This document shows positions 8,160 through 15,420 of a DNA stretch of 16,420 nt, one piece after another (the first letter of the stretch is position 1; each line of letters begins with the position of its first letter). The stretch is from Euryarchaeota archaeon UBA105. GTDB taxonomy: Archaea > Thermoplasmatota > Poseidoniia > Poseidoniales > Thalassarchaeaceae. Under the pieces are notes generated by a model, which searched no databases, was not told where the DNA came from, and saw nothing but the letters and a program-made list of their open reading frames with translations. Where the stretch lies: positions 20,742 to 37,161 of the forward strand of contig DALV01000079.1 of the NCBI GenBank assembly GCA_002496905.1, given 5' to 3'. Position numbers and translations under genes: made by a program.

Positions 8160-8969
8160 TCAAAGAATAGAATTGATTTTTGTTAACTCACTCTGTCCGA
8201 GCCTATTGGAAAACTCTGGTCCTTCTTGTTTAGAAATAGAAAGAACTCCGTTGAATTTCTCACCTATTTGGTGCAAAACCTCAGATTCTGCTAAATGAGG
8301 TGCGTTATTTTTCTCAGACAAATGGCAAAGTACTATACTGGTCAATTTTGGATGTAAAATTTCAGCTAAAATATCAGCAGTTTGTTGATTTGAAAGGTGA
8401 CCTCCTCTTCCTGAAATGCGTTTTTTTAAAGACGGTGGATATGGTCCTGAAATCAGCCTATTCAAATCATAATTCGCCTCAATAGAGATGTGTTCACATC
8501 CCGATAAATGCTTCATTAATTCAATAGTGGGCTCACCTAAATCAGTGACAATAGCCGCTCGTCTTCCATCGCCATTACTGGCAATTATTGCAACATTATC
8601 TGCATCATCATGAGGTACAGGAACCGGAAGTAAACTCAAATCGTCTGAGATATGCAATCTTTCTAGCCCTTCAAAAGTTCTAACCTGTGAAATAGGTTCT
8701 AGCCCCAATCTCATGGTTGTCTCTAAATTGGCGTACAACCGTGCACCCCACTTTTTTGAGGCCCTAGCAGCTGAATTGGAATGATCAGAGTGATGGTGAC
8801 TTACAATTATTGCATCAATGGAACTCGCTTTTACTCCTGCTAAATTCAATCGTTCTTCCATTTTTTTTAGCGAAAATCCACAATCAACAACCACCCTTGT
8901 GTCACCTGTAGAAAGTAGTGTGGCATTACCACGGCTACCACTCCCAAGGTGAGTTATGTCTAAGGTCAT
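8160..8969 (-). CDS. Metallo-beta-lactamase-fold hydrolase, YycJ/WalJ-like
   Basis: This is a cytoplasmic metal-dependent hydrolase of the MBL superfamily. The sequence carries the YycJ-like signatures: LGSGSRGNAT near the N terminus, VVDCGFS (27-33), metal-binding HHHSDH (H58, H60, D62, H63), a further probable ligand H120, TDLG (D143), EANYD (164-168), a GPYP...LKKRISGRGGHLSN block (175-194) and CHLSEKNNAP (H216). Length (269 residues) suits the family. Bacterial relatives have been described as DNA exonucleases; that is family knowledge, not shown here. RNase Z and beta-CASP nucleases are less likely because of the GSGSxGN and GHLSN blocks. The ATG at 8969 puts MTLDITHLGSGS at the usual distance from the fold's first strand. 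It has no Shine-Dalgarno sequence. It is divergent from the giant-protein gene and converges on the STAND gene. Confidence 0.85.
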   Translation of the reverse strand: MTLDITHLGSGSRGNATLLSTGDTRVVVDCGFSLKKMEERLNLAGVKASSIDAIIVSHHHSDHSNSAARASKKWGARLYANLETTMRLGLEPISQVRTFEGLERLHISDDLSLLPVPVPHDDADNVAIIASNGDGRRAAIVTDLGEPTIELMKHLSGCEHISIEANYDLNRLISGPYPPSLKKRISGRGGHLSNQQTADILAEILHPKLTSIVLCHLSEKNNAPHLAESEVLHQIGEKFNGVLSISKQEGPEFSNRLGQSELTKINSIL

Positions 8970-9022
8970 TGAATCAATAAACGGGGCGTGGCTGTAAGGT
9001 CTTCAATGCAACCCAAGATGGG

Positions 9023-9030
9023 AAAAAAAA
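9023..9030. promoter_or_regulatory. A8 tract in the divergent intergenic region
   Basis: An uninterrupted run of eight A lies about 55 bases upstream of the hydrolase start. On the minus strand it reads AATTTTTTTTCCC and could act as a weak TATA-like element for the hydrolase, giving a leader of about 30 bases. It could also simply bend the DNA. No stronger promoter for that gene is visible. Confidence 0.2.
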
Positions 9031-9060
9031 TTCACTAATTCTCTAGGCCTCTCACGTACG

Positions 9061-9077
9061 CGACGGCGTAGCCGTCG
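9061..9077. repeat. Perfect 7-bp hairpin with GTA loop
   Basis: CGACGGC, loop GTA and GCCGTCG form a perfect GC-rich inverted repeat 7 bases upstream of the TATA-like box of the giant-protein gene. It is outside any coding region and probably upstream of the transcript, which favours a DNA-level role such as protein binding. It could also be the end of an element shared with the hairpin at 1278-1292. Confidence 0.55.
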
Positions 9078-9103
9078 GACAACTATATGTGTAGTATGTC
9101 CGA
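9075..9103. promoter_or_regulatory. Inverted repeat flanking a TATA-like box, candidate operator
   Basis: TCGGAC (9075-9080) and GTCCGA (9098-9103) are exact inverted repeats, 17 bases apart. They bracket TATATG at 9084-9089. The arms can be extended by CG on the outside if one A is bulged. A dimeric regulator bound here would overlap the promoter. The left arm shares three bases with the hairpin at 9061-9077. The expected transcription start is near 9112. Confidence 0.35.
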
Positions 9104-9156
9104 ACGACGCTCCATCACCGTCATAAGTCAAACAAGAGCGCTCATGTATGTCCACC

Positions 9157-9165
9157 AGAGGTCAT
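9157..9165 (+). promoter_or_regulatory. Shine-Dalgarno site deciding the start of the giant protein
   Basis: AGAGGTCAT matches the archaeal consensus GGAGGTGAT at 7 of 9 positions. Its GGT core ends 6 bases before the ATG at 9169. The earlier in-frame ATG at 9148 has no such site. Confidence 0.5.
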
Positions 9166-9168
9166 ACC

Positions 9169-12100
9169 ATGCGACGGAAGCAAACTGCATTTCTCGTTAC
9201 ATTGTTGATTTTGAGTAGCCTTGTCTTCGTTTCCCAAACTAGGCCACAGGCACCAGTATCATCGGTCGACCCACCAGATGTACCAGGTTCAGGGCCTATG
9301 GCCGTTGACCAAGACGAAGACCTAATCCCTGATATCCATGAAGTGATTTTTAGTGAACCTAGACACATCGATACACCCTTTGGAGTTGTAGTGGTTGAAG
9401 GTCTAGACCCAATGAATGGTTCGGATAATATCACCGATTTTGATAGAGATGGCGCTAGCGCATTGATGGAATATTGTTGGCCATGGACATTGGAAACCTG
9501 CTTTACAGAGCGTCTTTCACTAACAGGTAAATCTCCGGATGAAACAGAATCTGGATTTAGAGAATATCTGGATCCACGTGAATCTGATACAGACGGAGAT
9601 GGTCTTCCAGATGGGTATGAAATTTACATGTGTACCGAAGGAGGTGCTGGTTACCAAAATCCATCAACTAGTGAATGGACTTGTCTATACTTTGACCCCT
9701 TAGATGATTCAGATGCAATTGAAGATGCAGACCTCTGTATTGAACAGGCTAGTGAATGGGGTTGTGGGGACGGATTTGACGTAAATCGAGACGGGGAAAT
9801 CGACCTAGATGAAAGATACACCAATTCTGAAGAATATTGGTTTGGCGCACCTTCGGATTGGCTAACAGAAAGGGATGGTCTGTGGTGTGCTGGAATAATG
9901 CCTAACCTACACCCTGATGCCTGTCAGGATGAGATTCAGAGACCTACCGGAGACGATGGATGGTTGGGAAGCGACCCTCGTCGTATGGACTCCGATCATT
10001 ATACTTGGAGTGAATTATTTCCAACCAGTCTAGCAGTGCCCGGAGATGGTATCCCTGATGGTTGGGAGGCATACTATGGGCTTGATCCAAGAAATGCAAG
10101 TGATGCGACCCTAGATTCTGATTCAGACGGCTGGGATATCGATAGAGACGGATTTATTATTCCTGATTCCTCAATTGCGACAGCTCGTTGGGGCGAGGCA
10201 TTCAGCAATTATGAAGAATATTTGATTCACATGGACAGCGGCCACTGGGTTCGTCCTGGATTAAGGGGGACCATGTTGACACACCAATTGGATGAAGTAA
10301 TGCTATTCGACCAAGGAACAAATCCAACGTTGGTTGATGGAAGGGTACATACCGTTCTAACGGATAATCCACGAGATCGTCTACTCGTAGGTTCAGCATA
10401 TGGAATAACAGCGATAGATCCTTTTGAGGGTATTTCTTCGACCTTTGATTTGCCGATTGGCATGGAATTATTCACTATGATTCGTTGGAATCCATCCTCC
10501 GAGGATTACCTTATTTTGGGGACTAATCATGGAGTACATTCTCTAATCCTAGAAAATGGATTACCACAGATGGATACATTGTCAGATTCAAACTTAGGGT
10601 CTATTCAAGTGATAGAACATTTAGAAACAGATAGTGGGGATTTGGATTTAATTTTACTCGGACACGGTTCAAATGCCTGGAGAATTACAATATCCGAACC
10701 ATCTTCGGGATCTGGTAACCCCGACTTTAGTGAAGCGTTTGCGATACAAGAACTAACCCAAATGTTGGACCCGGTTGGCGCATCATTCACCGAAGTCATT
10801 CACGTTCCAATGCCCGGCAGGGGACCAATGTTGATTGTCGGAACCGATAGTGGAATGATTCGATGGGATACAACAGATGGCACCTCATCCATAGGTGAAC
10901 CATTCTGGATATACACAACAGAGGATGCAGAAGAATACGTGCAATTCGCTGACTTGCTGAATCAATCAAAGTCGGCTGTGGTCAATGTCATGGAGTTAGC
11001 CGGTCCAGTAGCCACTGACGGCTCATTAGAGGAAGTGACTGGGGTTTGGTTAGGAACTCCCGGAGGGCTTCATCTGATTGACCTAGATTTGTTTGTTGGA
11101 CTTCCCAAACAGGCATTCAACACAGACAGAATGTTCAACATAGATCGTTGGGAAGAAGGGGCTAACGACATCCACTCAATCCATGCAATAGATGGACAGA
11201 TATTGTTGGGCTCAAGGGATGGAACATGGTGCCTAGAAGGAGGTTCACAGGGAGTTCTAGGAATTGATGAAAACCAAACGAGGATGCCAGGTCTTGTGAC
11301 TTCCCTTACAACTTTTATTCATGATGGAAAGCAGTATTTGTTCGCTGGAGTTTCGCCGGGCGAATACATGAACATTATGCCAATAAATCCCCAATCTATG
11401 GATTCGGATTTAGATGGAATGCCGGATGGCTGGGAGTTTGTTTACGGACTGGACCCTACCGACCCCTACGACCGATTTAGGGATGCAGATGCTGATGGGG
11501 TATTCTTTGATACTGACGGAATCAATTTTAACCGAGAATGGTCGAACCTTGACGAGTATAGATTCGTCAATACAAGTGAAGCAGGGTTCAATGGAACAGA
11601 TCCAAGAAATATCGATACCGATGGCGATGGCCTGACTGATGGACAGGAATATTGGGGATGGTATGCAGATTCTACAGACTTCTCTTGTCATTACCTAAAT
11701 GATGAGTATATTTGTGATGATGAAGTTGGAGAGGCCGCTTTAGATGTACACCTATCTGGTTGGTTGAATTCTGGTGCAGGAGGAGGCACTGACGGGCCTA
11801 CCGATCCAACCAGTTTAGACAGCGACGGAGATGGAATGCCGGATGGCTGGGAAATCGAACACCGCCGCTGGATTGGCGATGTGTATACAGGTGGAAACCT
11901 ATGGACATTAGACCCTAGAGACCCATCTGATGCAACTATGGACGCTGATGGAGATGGCTTGGATAATGTCTGTGAATACAAGTGGGGTCTTTACGTAGAA
12001 AGTGTTGCATTAGAGGGATTACCAACTCATGGAGAAAATGCTAGTGCTGCCTTGACATGGACGAAGACGGATCCGAATAATCCTGATTCAGATGGCGATT

Positions 12101-14901
12101 CTCTACCGGATGGCTGGGAAGCTCGCTATCAATGTTCATGGGGTAGAAATAATCGTGGTATTAATCCACTAAATGGCTCGGACGCCCTAAATAATCCAGA
12201 TGGAGATGGATTTGATGTTAACCACGACGGAGTACTTGATCTCAACGAGAGTTTTGTAAATTGGCTCGAATACCACCTTAAGGACCAAATCATCTATTCA
12301 GATTCTACTGATTCGGGGCTTGCTTTCCCTGAAAACTTCACAACTTTACTTACTCATGAATCCTGGATAGGATTTGCAGGTGATTCATTCGGTGACCAAA
12401 CTAGTACTGCATATCGTAGCCTGGTAAATGGTACGACGAGTGAGGATGTCGGCGCAGCTAACCCACTTGATTCTGATTCTGATAGGGATGGCATTCCAGA
12501 TGGATGGGAATTCTATCACGCGCGATGGAGTTTATTCGATGAAACCTGGACATTAAATCCTGTCAACGAAGGTGATCAAGTCGGTGACCCCGATGGAGAT
12601 GGGATGAATAATTGGGAAGAGTATAATGTAATTGACGGTAATTTAAGTGAAATAGACGATCTTACAACAGTCCCTCAATTTTACTTACTTCATGTCGGAG
12701 GAGAATTACTTGCTACCCCTTGGCTGTCGGCGGAATCGACGCTCTCGTTCGGAACTTTCCTCAGTGAAGAAGACATACAACTCAGGGGATACACTGCAGA
12801 TCCCAATGAGCCAGATACCGATGGAGATGGTTTACTCGATGGGATTGAATTGATGTTCACAAGATGGAATGCAACGGATGAAACATGGACTCTTAACCCG
12901 CTTATCGCAGGTGATGGTAACTATGATTCAGATCGAGATGGCATCACTGATTTAGTAGAATTGAACCTTACAAACAAAAATCCACAGAACGGAGGTCTCT
13001 CTCCTCCTGACGCACCTAGATTATGGGAAGAGGCAGAATCTCTAGACCCAGATGAAGCCGTAAATCGAGTATACCGTATTCTATTCAACAAGGAAGGTAG
13101 AGCGGAAATTGCGCTAGAGCAATTCGATGATTGGCAAAATGGAGGTCCCGCCAAACCACTTCTTCTTGCTTTACTTGGTATCACCGATCCTAATTCTGAC
13201 GACACCGATAGAGATGGTATGAGTGATGGATATGAGTATTGGTTCACGGAATGGGATTTAGAGGATAACATTTGGACGATGAATCCACTCACAGACACCG
13301 ATATCAATGTCGATAGTGATGATGACTCATTCGATTGTAATGGGGATGGGTATATTTCAGATTCAGAATCTTTCGATAACCTAGCTGAGTATGATGCTCG
13401 TGTATACGGTAAGCGCTCGGCTATCGACACCATTCCAAATGGAACAGGGTTGGTGTCGTATGGTCAGGACACCGTCACCGCATACATGCAAGAAAGAGGT
13501 ATGTCCGAGCAGGCTGCGGCAGATCAATTGTGGATTCTATTCTCGACCAAGGACATCGAATCTAGTGATAGGGCTGGTCTGATTAACGCAATAGATTCTG
13601 ATAATTTTAATTTCAGTCTCGCAGGTGTTTCCGACCCAACAAATTCAGATTCAGATAGCGACGGTTTACCTGACGGTTGGGAATTTTGCTACTCAATATA
13701 CGGGGAATGGTTACCAGTCAACGACTATCGTTGGTCATTGAATCCACTCAATCCGTTAGATATTGATTACGACCCAGATGCTGATGGTTGGTATGACAGG
13801 ACAATTTTCGACATCCCAGCAGAACAAGGAGTTTGGGAAAATAGAGAATTTACTCCCGCTCGCGCTAATCAACAAATCATTCCTTCTAACTCTGAATTAT
13901 ACTTCACGAACCTAATGGAATACAACAACGGAACTCATCCATTGGAATTGGATAGTGATCAGGATTCAATGGTAATGGAGCCGGTATTTAGTGGAGGTAT
14001 TGTGGTTGATTATGTACAGAATCTAAATCTTTCAGATGGTCGCGAGGTATTCAAATATGGAACAAATCCCCTTGACAATGATACCGATGGAGATATGATG
14101 CCTGACTTTTACGAGTACTATCGAGGTTGGAATGAGACCAACGATAATTGGTCGTCCTATCTTGAAATCTCTGTAGTCTGGTATCAAGTAACTCCTAATG
14201 TTCTGAAACCTGTGAAGGTAAATGGAGGTACCATTGCTAGGCCTGATTTAGAGTATACATGGTTCACTCATGATGCGACTGACCCTAACGATGCAGGACA
14301 AGACGCAGATAACGATGGAGGGTGGGATTGTACGGGAGGGAATTGTGTATACGTGCCCTACAATAATTTCCAAGAATACTACGGAGTAGTAAATGCAACA
14401 CTATCATCTCCAACTTTGGTAAGGCAGGCCAATCTATACGATTGTTCAGGAAATATTGTTCAGGAGTGGTGGCAACTAAGGGAATCTCTGCTTGGAACTT
14501 GTGGAGGTGCTGCTGCGTTACAGAGCAATTACATGAGGATGTACAAGATAAATAATGACGATTTACTCTATGCATACATTGTAAATGACAATGATCTGGA
14601 TTATCAATACCTAGACGAATCTGACGACGAAGTACATGTTAATGGTGCATGGACCGATAACTACCAACGCTTTGCTGGAGATCGATATCACTACCCCAAC
14701 ACTGGATTGGGGGAATTTGTATGGGGATGGTGGATAATTGATATTGATGGAGACCAAATTGCCGATGGAACCGACCCAACCAATTGGGATACAGATGGCG
14801 ATTGGGCCAACGATTTCTTTGAAATTGAAGACGATATGTTAGATGGAGTTCGTGGAAATTCAGGCTCACCAATTCGATATGATGACCGAACAACAAATTG
14901 A
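9169..14901 (+). CDS. Giant secreted protein with TSP3-like Asp-rich repeats and inserted beta-propeller
   Basis: About 1910 residues, exported; exact function unknown. The start at 9169 gives a compact signal peptide (MRRKQ, hydrophobic 8-22) and has a Shine-Dalgarno site; ATG at 9148 would add 7 residues. Asp-rich motifs of the form D[ST]DGDG-x-PDGWE recur at about 47, 140, 290, 745, 816, 884, 973, 1103, 1216, 1253, 1345, 1494, 1638 and 1874. They resemble thrombospondin type 3 calcium-binding repeats. Many are followed by LDP or LNP, a second Asp-rich loop and a closing N-x-x-E-Y. Residues about 404-738 lack these motifs and hold seven strands of the kind LLVGSAYGI, suggesting a seven-bladed propeller. 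Most cysteines pair closely (103/111, 155/172, 190/199, 240/252, 840/849, 1721/1726), as expected outside the cell; Cys688 in the propeller has no partner. No C-terminal membrane anchor is visible, unlike the other surface protein. Calcium binding is inferred. Confidence 0.85.
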   Translation: MRRKQTAFLVTLLILSSLVFVSQTRPQAPVSSVDPPDVPGSGPMAVDQDEDLIPDIHEVIFSEPRHIDTPFGVVVVEGLDPMNGSDNITDFDRDGASALMEYCWPWTLETCFTERLSLTGKSPDETESGFREYLDPRESDTDGDGLPDGYEIYMCTEGGAGYQNPSTSEWTCLYFDPLDDSDAIEDADLCIEQASEWGCGDGFDVNRDGEIDLDERYTNSEEYWFGAPSDWLTERDGLWCAGIMPNLHPDACQDEIQRPTGDDGWLGSDPRRMDSDHYTWSELFPTSLAVPGDGIPDGWEAYYGLDPRNASDATLDSDSDGWDIDRDGFIIPDSSIATARWGEAFSNYEEYLIHMDSGHWVRPGLRGTMLTHQLDEVMLFDQGTNPTLVDGRVHTVLTDNPRDRLLVGSAYGITAIDPFEGISSTFDLPIGMELFTMIRWNPSSEDYLILGTNHGVHSLILENGLPQMDTLSDSNLGSIQVIEHLETDSGDLDLILLGHGSNAWRITISEPSSGSGNPDFSEAFAIQELTQMLDPVGASFTEVIHVPMPGRGPMLIVGTDSGMIRWDTTDGTSSIGEPFWIYTTEDAEEYVQFADLLNQSKSAVVNVMELAGPVATDGSLEEVTGVWLGTPGGLHLIDLDLFVGLPKQAFNTDRMFNIDRWEEGANDIHSIHAIDGQILLGSRDGTWCLEGGSQGVLGIDENQTRMPGLVTSLTTFIHDGKQYLFAGVSPGEYMNIMPINPQSMDSDLDGMPDGWEFVYGLDPTDPYDRFRDADADGVFFDTDGINFNREWSNLDEYRFVNTSEAGFNGTDPRNIDTDGDGLTDGQEYWGWYADSTDFSCHYLNDEYICDDEVGEAALDVHLSGWLNSGAGGGTDGPTDPTSLDSDGDGMPDGWEIEHRRWIGDVYTGGNLWTLDPRDPSDATMDADGDGLDNVCEYKWGLYVESVALEGLPTHGENASAALTWTKTDPNNPDSDGDSLPDGWEARYQCSWGRNNRGINPLNGSDALNNPDGDGFDVNHDGVLDLNESFVNWLEYHLKDQIIYSDSTDSGLAFPENFTTLLTHESWIGFAGDSFGDQTSTAYRSLVNGTTSEDVGAANPLDSDSDRDGIPDGWEFYHARWSLFDETWTLNPVNEGDQVGDPDGDGMNNWEEYNVIDGNLSEIDDLTTVPQFYLLHVGGELLATPWLSAESTLSFGTFLSEEDIQLRGYTADPNEPDTDGDGLLDGIELMFTRWNATDETWTLNPLIAGDGNYDSDRDGITDLVELNLTNKNPQNGGLSPPDAPRLWEEAESLDPDEAVNRVYRILFNKEGRAEIALEQFDDWQNGGPAKPLLLALLGITDPNSDDTDRDGMSDGYEYWFTEWDLEDNIWTMNPLTDTDINVDSDDDSFDCNGDGYISDSESFDNLAEYDARVYGKRSAIDTIPNGTGLVSYGQDTVTAYMQERGMSEQAAADQLWILFSTKDIESSDRAGLINAIDSDNFNFSLAGVSDPTNSDSDSDGLPDGWEFCYSIYGEWLPVNDYRWSLNPLNPLDIDYDPDADGWYDRTIFDIPAEQGVWENREFTPARANQQIIPSNSELYFTNLMEYNNGTHPLELDSDQDSMVMEPVFSGGIVVDYVQNLNLSDGREVFKYGTNPLDNDTDGDMMPDFYEYYRGWNETNDNWSSYLEISVVWYQVTPNVLKPVKVNGGTIARPDLEYTWFTHDATDPNDAGQDADNDGGWDCTGGNCVYVPYNNFQEYYGVVNATLSSPTLVRQANLYDCSGNIVQEWWQLRESLLGTCGGAAALQSNYMRMYKINNDDLLYAYIVNDNDLDYQYLDESDDEVHVNGAWTDNYQRFAGDRYHYPNTGLGEFVWGWWIIDIDGDQIADGTDPTNWDTDGDWANDFFEIEDDMLDGVRGNSGSPIRYDDRTTN
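10378..11382 (+). other. Probable seven-bladed beta-propeller domain
   Basis: This part of the giant protein has seven short strand motifs of the type hydrophobic-x-hydrophobic-G-[ST]-x-x-G-hydrophobic: LLVGSAYGI, LILGTNHGV, LILLGHGSNAW, LIVGTDSGM, VWLGTPGGL, ILLGSRDGT and LFAGVSPGE. Most are 45 to 70 residues apart, in line with one per blade. The Asp-rich repeats stop before it and resume right after (DSDLDGMPDGWE), so it looks like an insertion into the repeat array. It may be the ligand-binding part. Confidence 0.6.
11412..11435 (+). repeat. 24-bp exact direct repeat, copy 1
   Basis: This stretch encodes the DGMPDGWE core and is identical base for base to 11829-11852. A shorter part (CCGGATGGCTGGGAA) recurs at 12106-12120. 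Identity at third codon positions hints at fairly recent duplication or gene conversion among repeat units. Confidence 0.7.
11829..11852 (+). repeat. 24-bp exact direct repeat, copy 2
   Basis: Identical to 11412-11435, 417 bases downstream and in the same reading frame (417 is a multiple of 3). Recombination between the copies would delete 139 residues without a frameshift. Confidence 0.7.
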
Positions 14902-14903
14902 GG

Positions 14904-14923
14904 ACAACCCATTCGGTTGTTTC
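14904..14923 (+). terminator. Hairpin after the giant-protein gene, possible terminator
   Basis: ACAACC and GGTTGT (14904-14909 and 14915-14920) form a 6-bp stem with loop CATTC, followed by TTTC. It starts 3 bases after the stop codon. The T-run is short, so partial termination or RNA processing before the next gene is as likely as full termination. Confidence 0.35.
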
Positions 14924-14938
14924 ATCAGTAAGGTTTGC

Positions 14939-14942
14939 GAGG
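14939..14942 (+). promoter_or_regulatory. Shine-Dalgarno-like GAGG choosing a GTG start
   Basis: GAGG lies 7 bases before GTG at 14950, which makes that codon a better start than the upstream in-frame TTG codons at 14935 and 14944. Confidence 0.35.
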
Positions 14943-14949
14943 ATTGACT

Positions 14950-15420
14950 GTGGACGAGAATGCCAAGATACCAGGGGTTGATGCCCCAATCGAGGAAAGA
15001 TTGTTATTTCTGCAAGAAAACATGGTAAATTTCGTCAAACAATATAGCCTACCTGTGATTGAAGTATCCCTAGTAGTCTCAAAATACATTCGAGCACTAC
15101 TAGAATCACTTGAACGGGCTGCATCTGCAAGTGGGGAAGAAATCCCTGAAAATATCTCTAAAGCGTGGGAGATTGATGCCGATTTGACTGCGCCCACGAT
15201 AGATTCTTTTCCGTTGGATAAACTGCTTGGGACACTAGATGAAGATAGAATGGACATCTTGGATACTATGATGAGAGTAATCATCAATGGTGCAGAGATT
15301 CCATTTTCTTCTGCTCTGACATTACTTCGAGATTGGGAAATGAGATTGAGAATTCAAATGGCGGAAGCGACAAGCCCAGGTCATCTCTTTAGCCCGATGG
15401 AGTTACCAGAAGGATTCTAG
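14950..15420 (+). CDS. Conserved-looking small acidic protein of unknown function
   Basis: I do not recognise this family. It is about 156 residues, acidic, without signal peptide or membrane segment, and with no cysteine. It looks mainly alpha-helical: long amphipathic stretches at about 10-55 (with ERLLFLQENMVNFVK) and 90-140 (DEDRMDILDTMMRV, then LTLLRDWEMRLRIQM). A Pro/acid-rich linker (about 60-85) divides it into two helical halves, which suits a small adaptor or an oligomerising protein. GTG at 14950 is preferred over TTG at 14935 because of a GAGG 7 bases upstream. It begins 48 bases after the giant-protein gene on the same strand, so it may be co-transcribed if the hairpin at 14904 lets polymerase through. 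Codon use looks like that of its neighbours. Its stop codon overlaps that of trhO. Confidence 0.65.
   Translation: MDENAKIPGVDAPIEERLLFLQENMVNFVKQYSLPVIEVSLVVSKYIRALLESLERAASASGEEIPENISKAWEIDADLTAPTIDSFPLDKLLGTLDEDRMDILDTMMRVIINGAEIPFSSALTLLRDWEMRLRIQMAEATSPGHLFSPMELPEGF

Noticed and set aside
8300..8485. Small plus-strand open frame inside the hydrolase gene
   Set aside because: It runs antisense to conserved hydrolase motifs and has no ribosome site or recognisable protein features.
8160..8969. Hydrolase as RNase Z or beta-CASP nuclease
   Set aside because: There is no beta-CASP region, and the GSGSRGN, GGHLSN and CHLSEKNNAP blocks point to the YycJ-like branch.
9061..9077. Hairpin as an intrinsic terminator for the hydrolase or giant gene
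   Set aside because: It lies upstream of both divergent genes and has no T-run on either side.
9148..9168. Earlier in-frame ATG at 9148 as start of the giant protein
   Set aside because: No Shine-Dalgarno sequence precedes it, while ATG at 9169 has AGAGGTCAT at the right distance and a compact signal peptide. It remains possible.
11412..12120. CRISPR-like array from the short repeats at 11412, 11829 and 12106
   Set aside because: The copies are in frame, spaced unevenly by hundreds of bases and encode the protein repeat core.
12921..13433. 170-residue open frame on the minus strand within the giant gene
   Set aside because: It is Ser-rich and is a shadow of Asp-rich codons on the plus strand. 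It has no start signal, domain or promoter.
9307..14823. Asp-rich motifs as classical EF-hands or dockerins
   Set aside because: The loops lack the flanking helix pair and the paired spacing of dockerins. The DGDGxPDGWE pattern fits TSP3-like repeats better.
14285..14989. Overlapping minus-strand frames at the end of the giant gene
   Set aside because: They overlap each other and the real coding strand, and look like translations of Asp/Asn-rich codons in the wrong frame.
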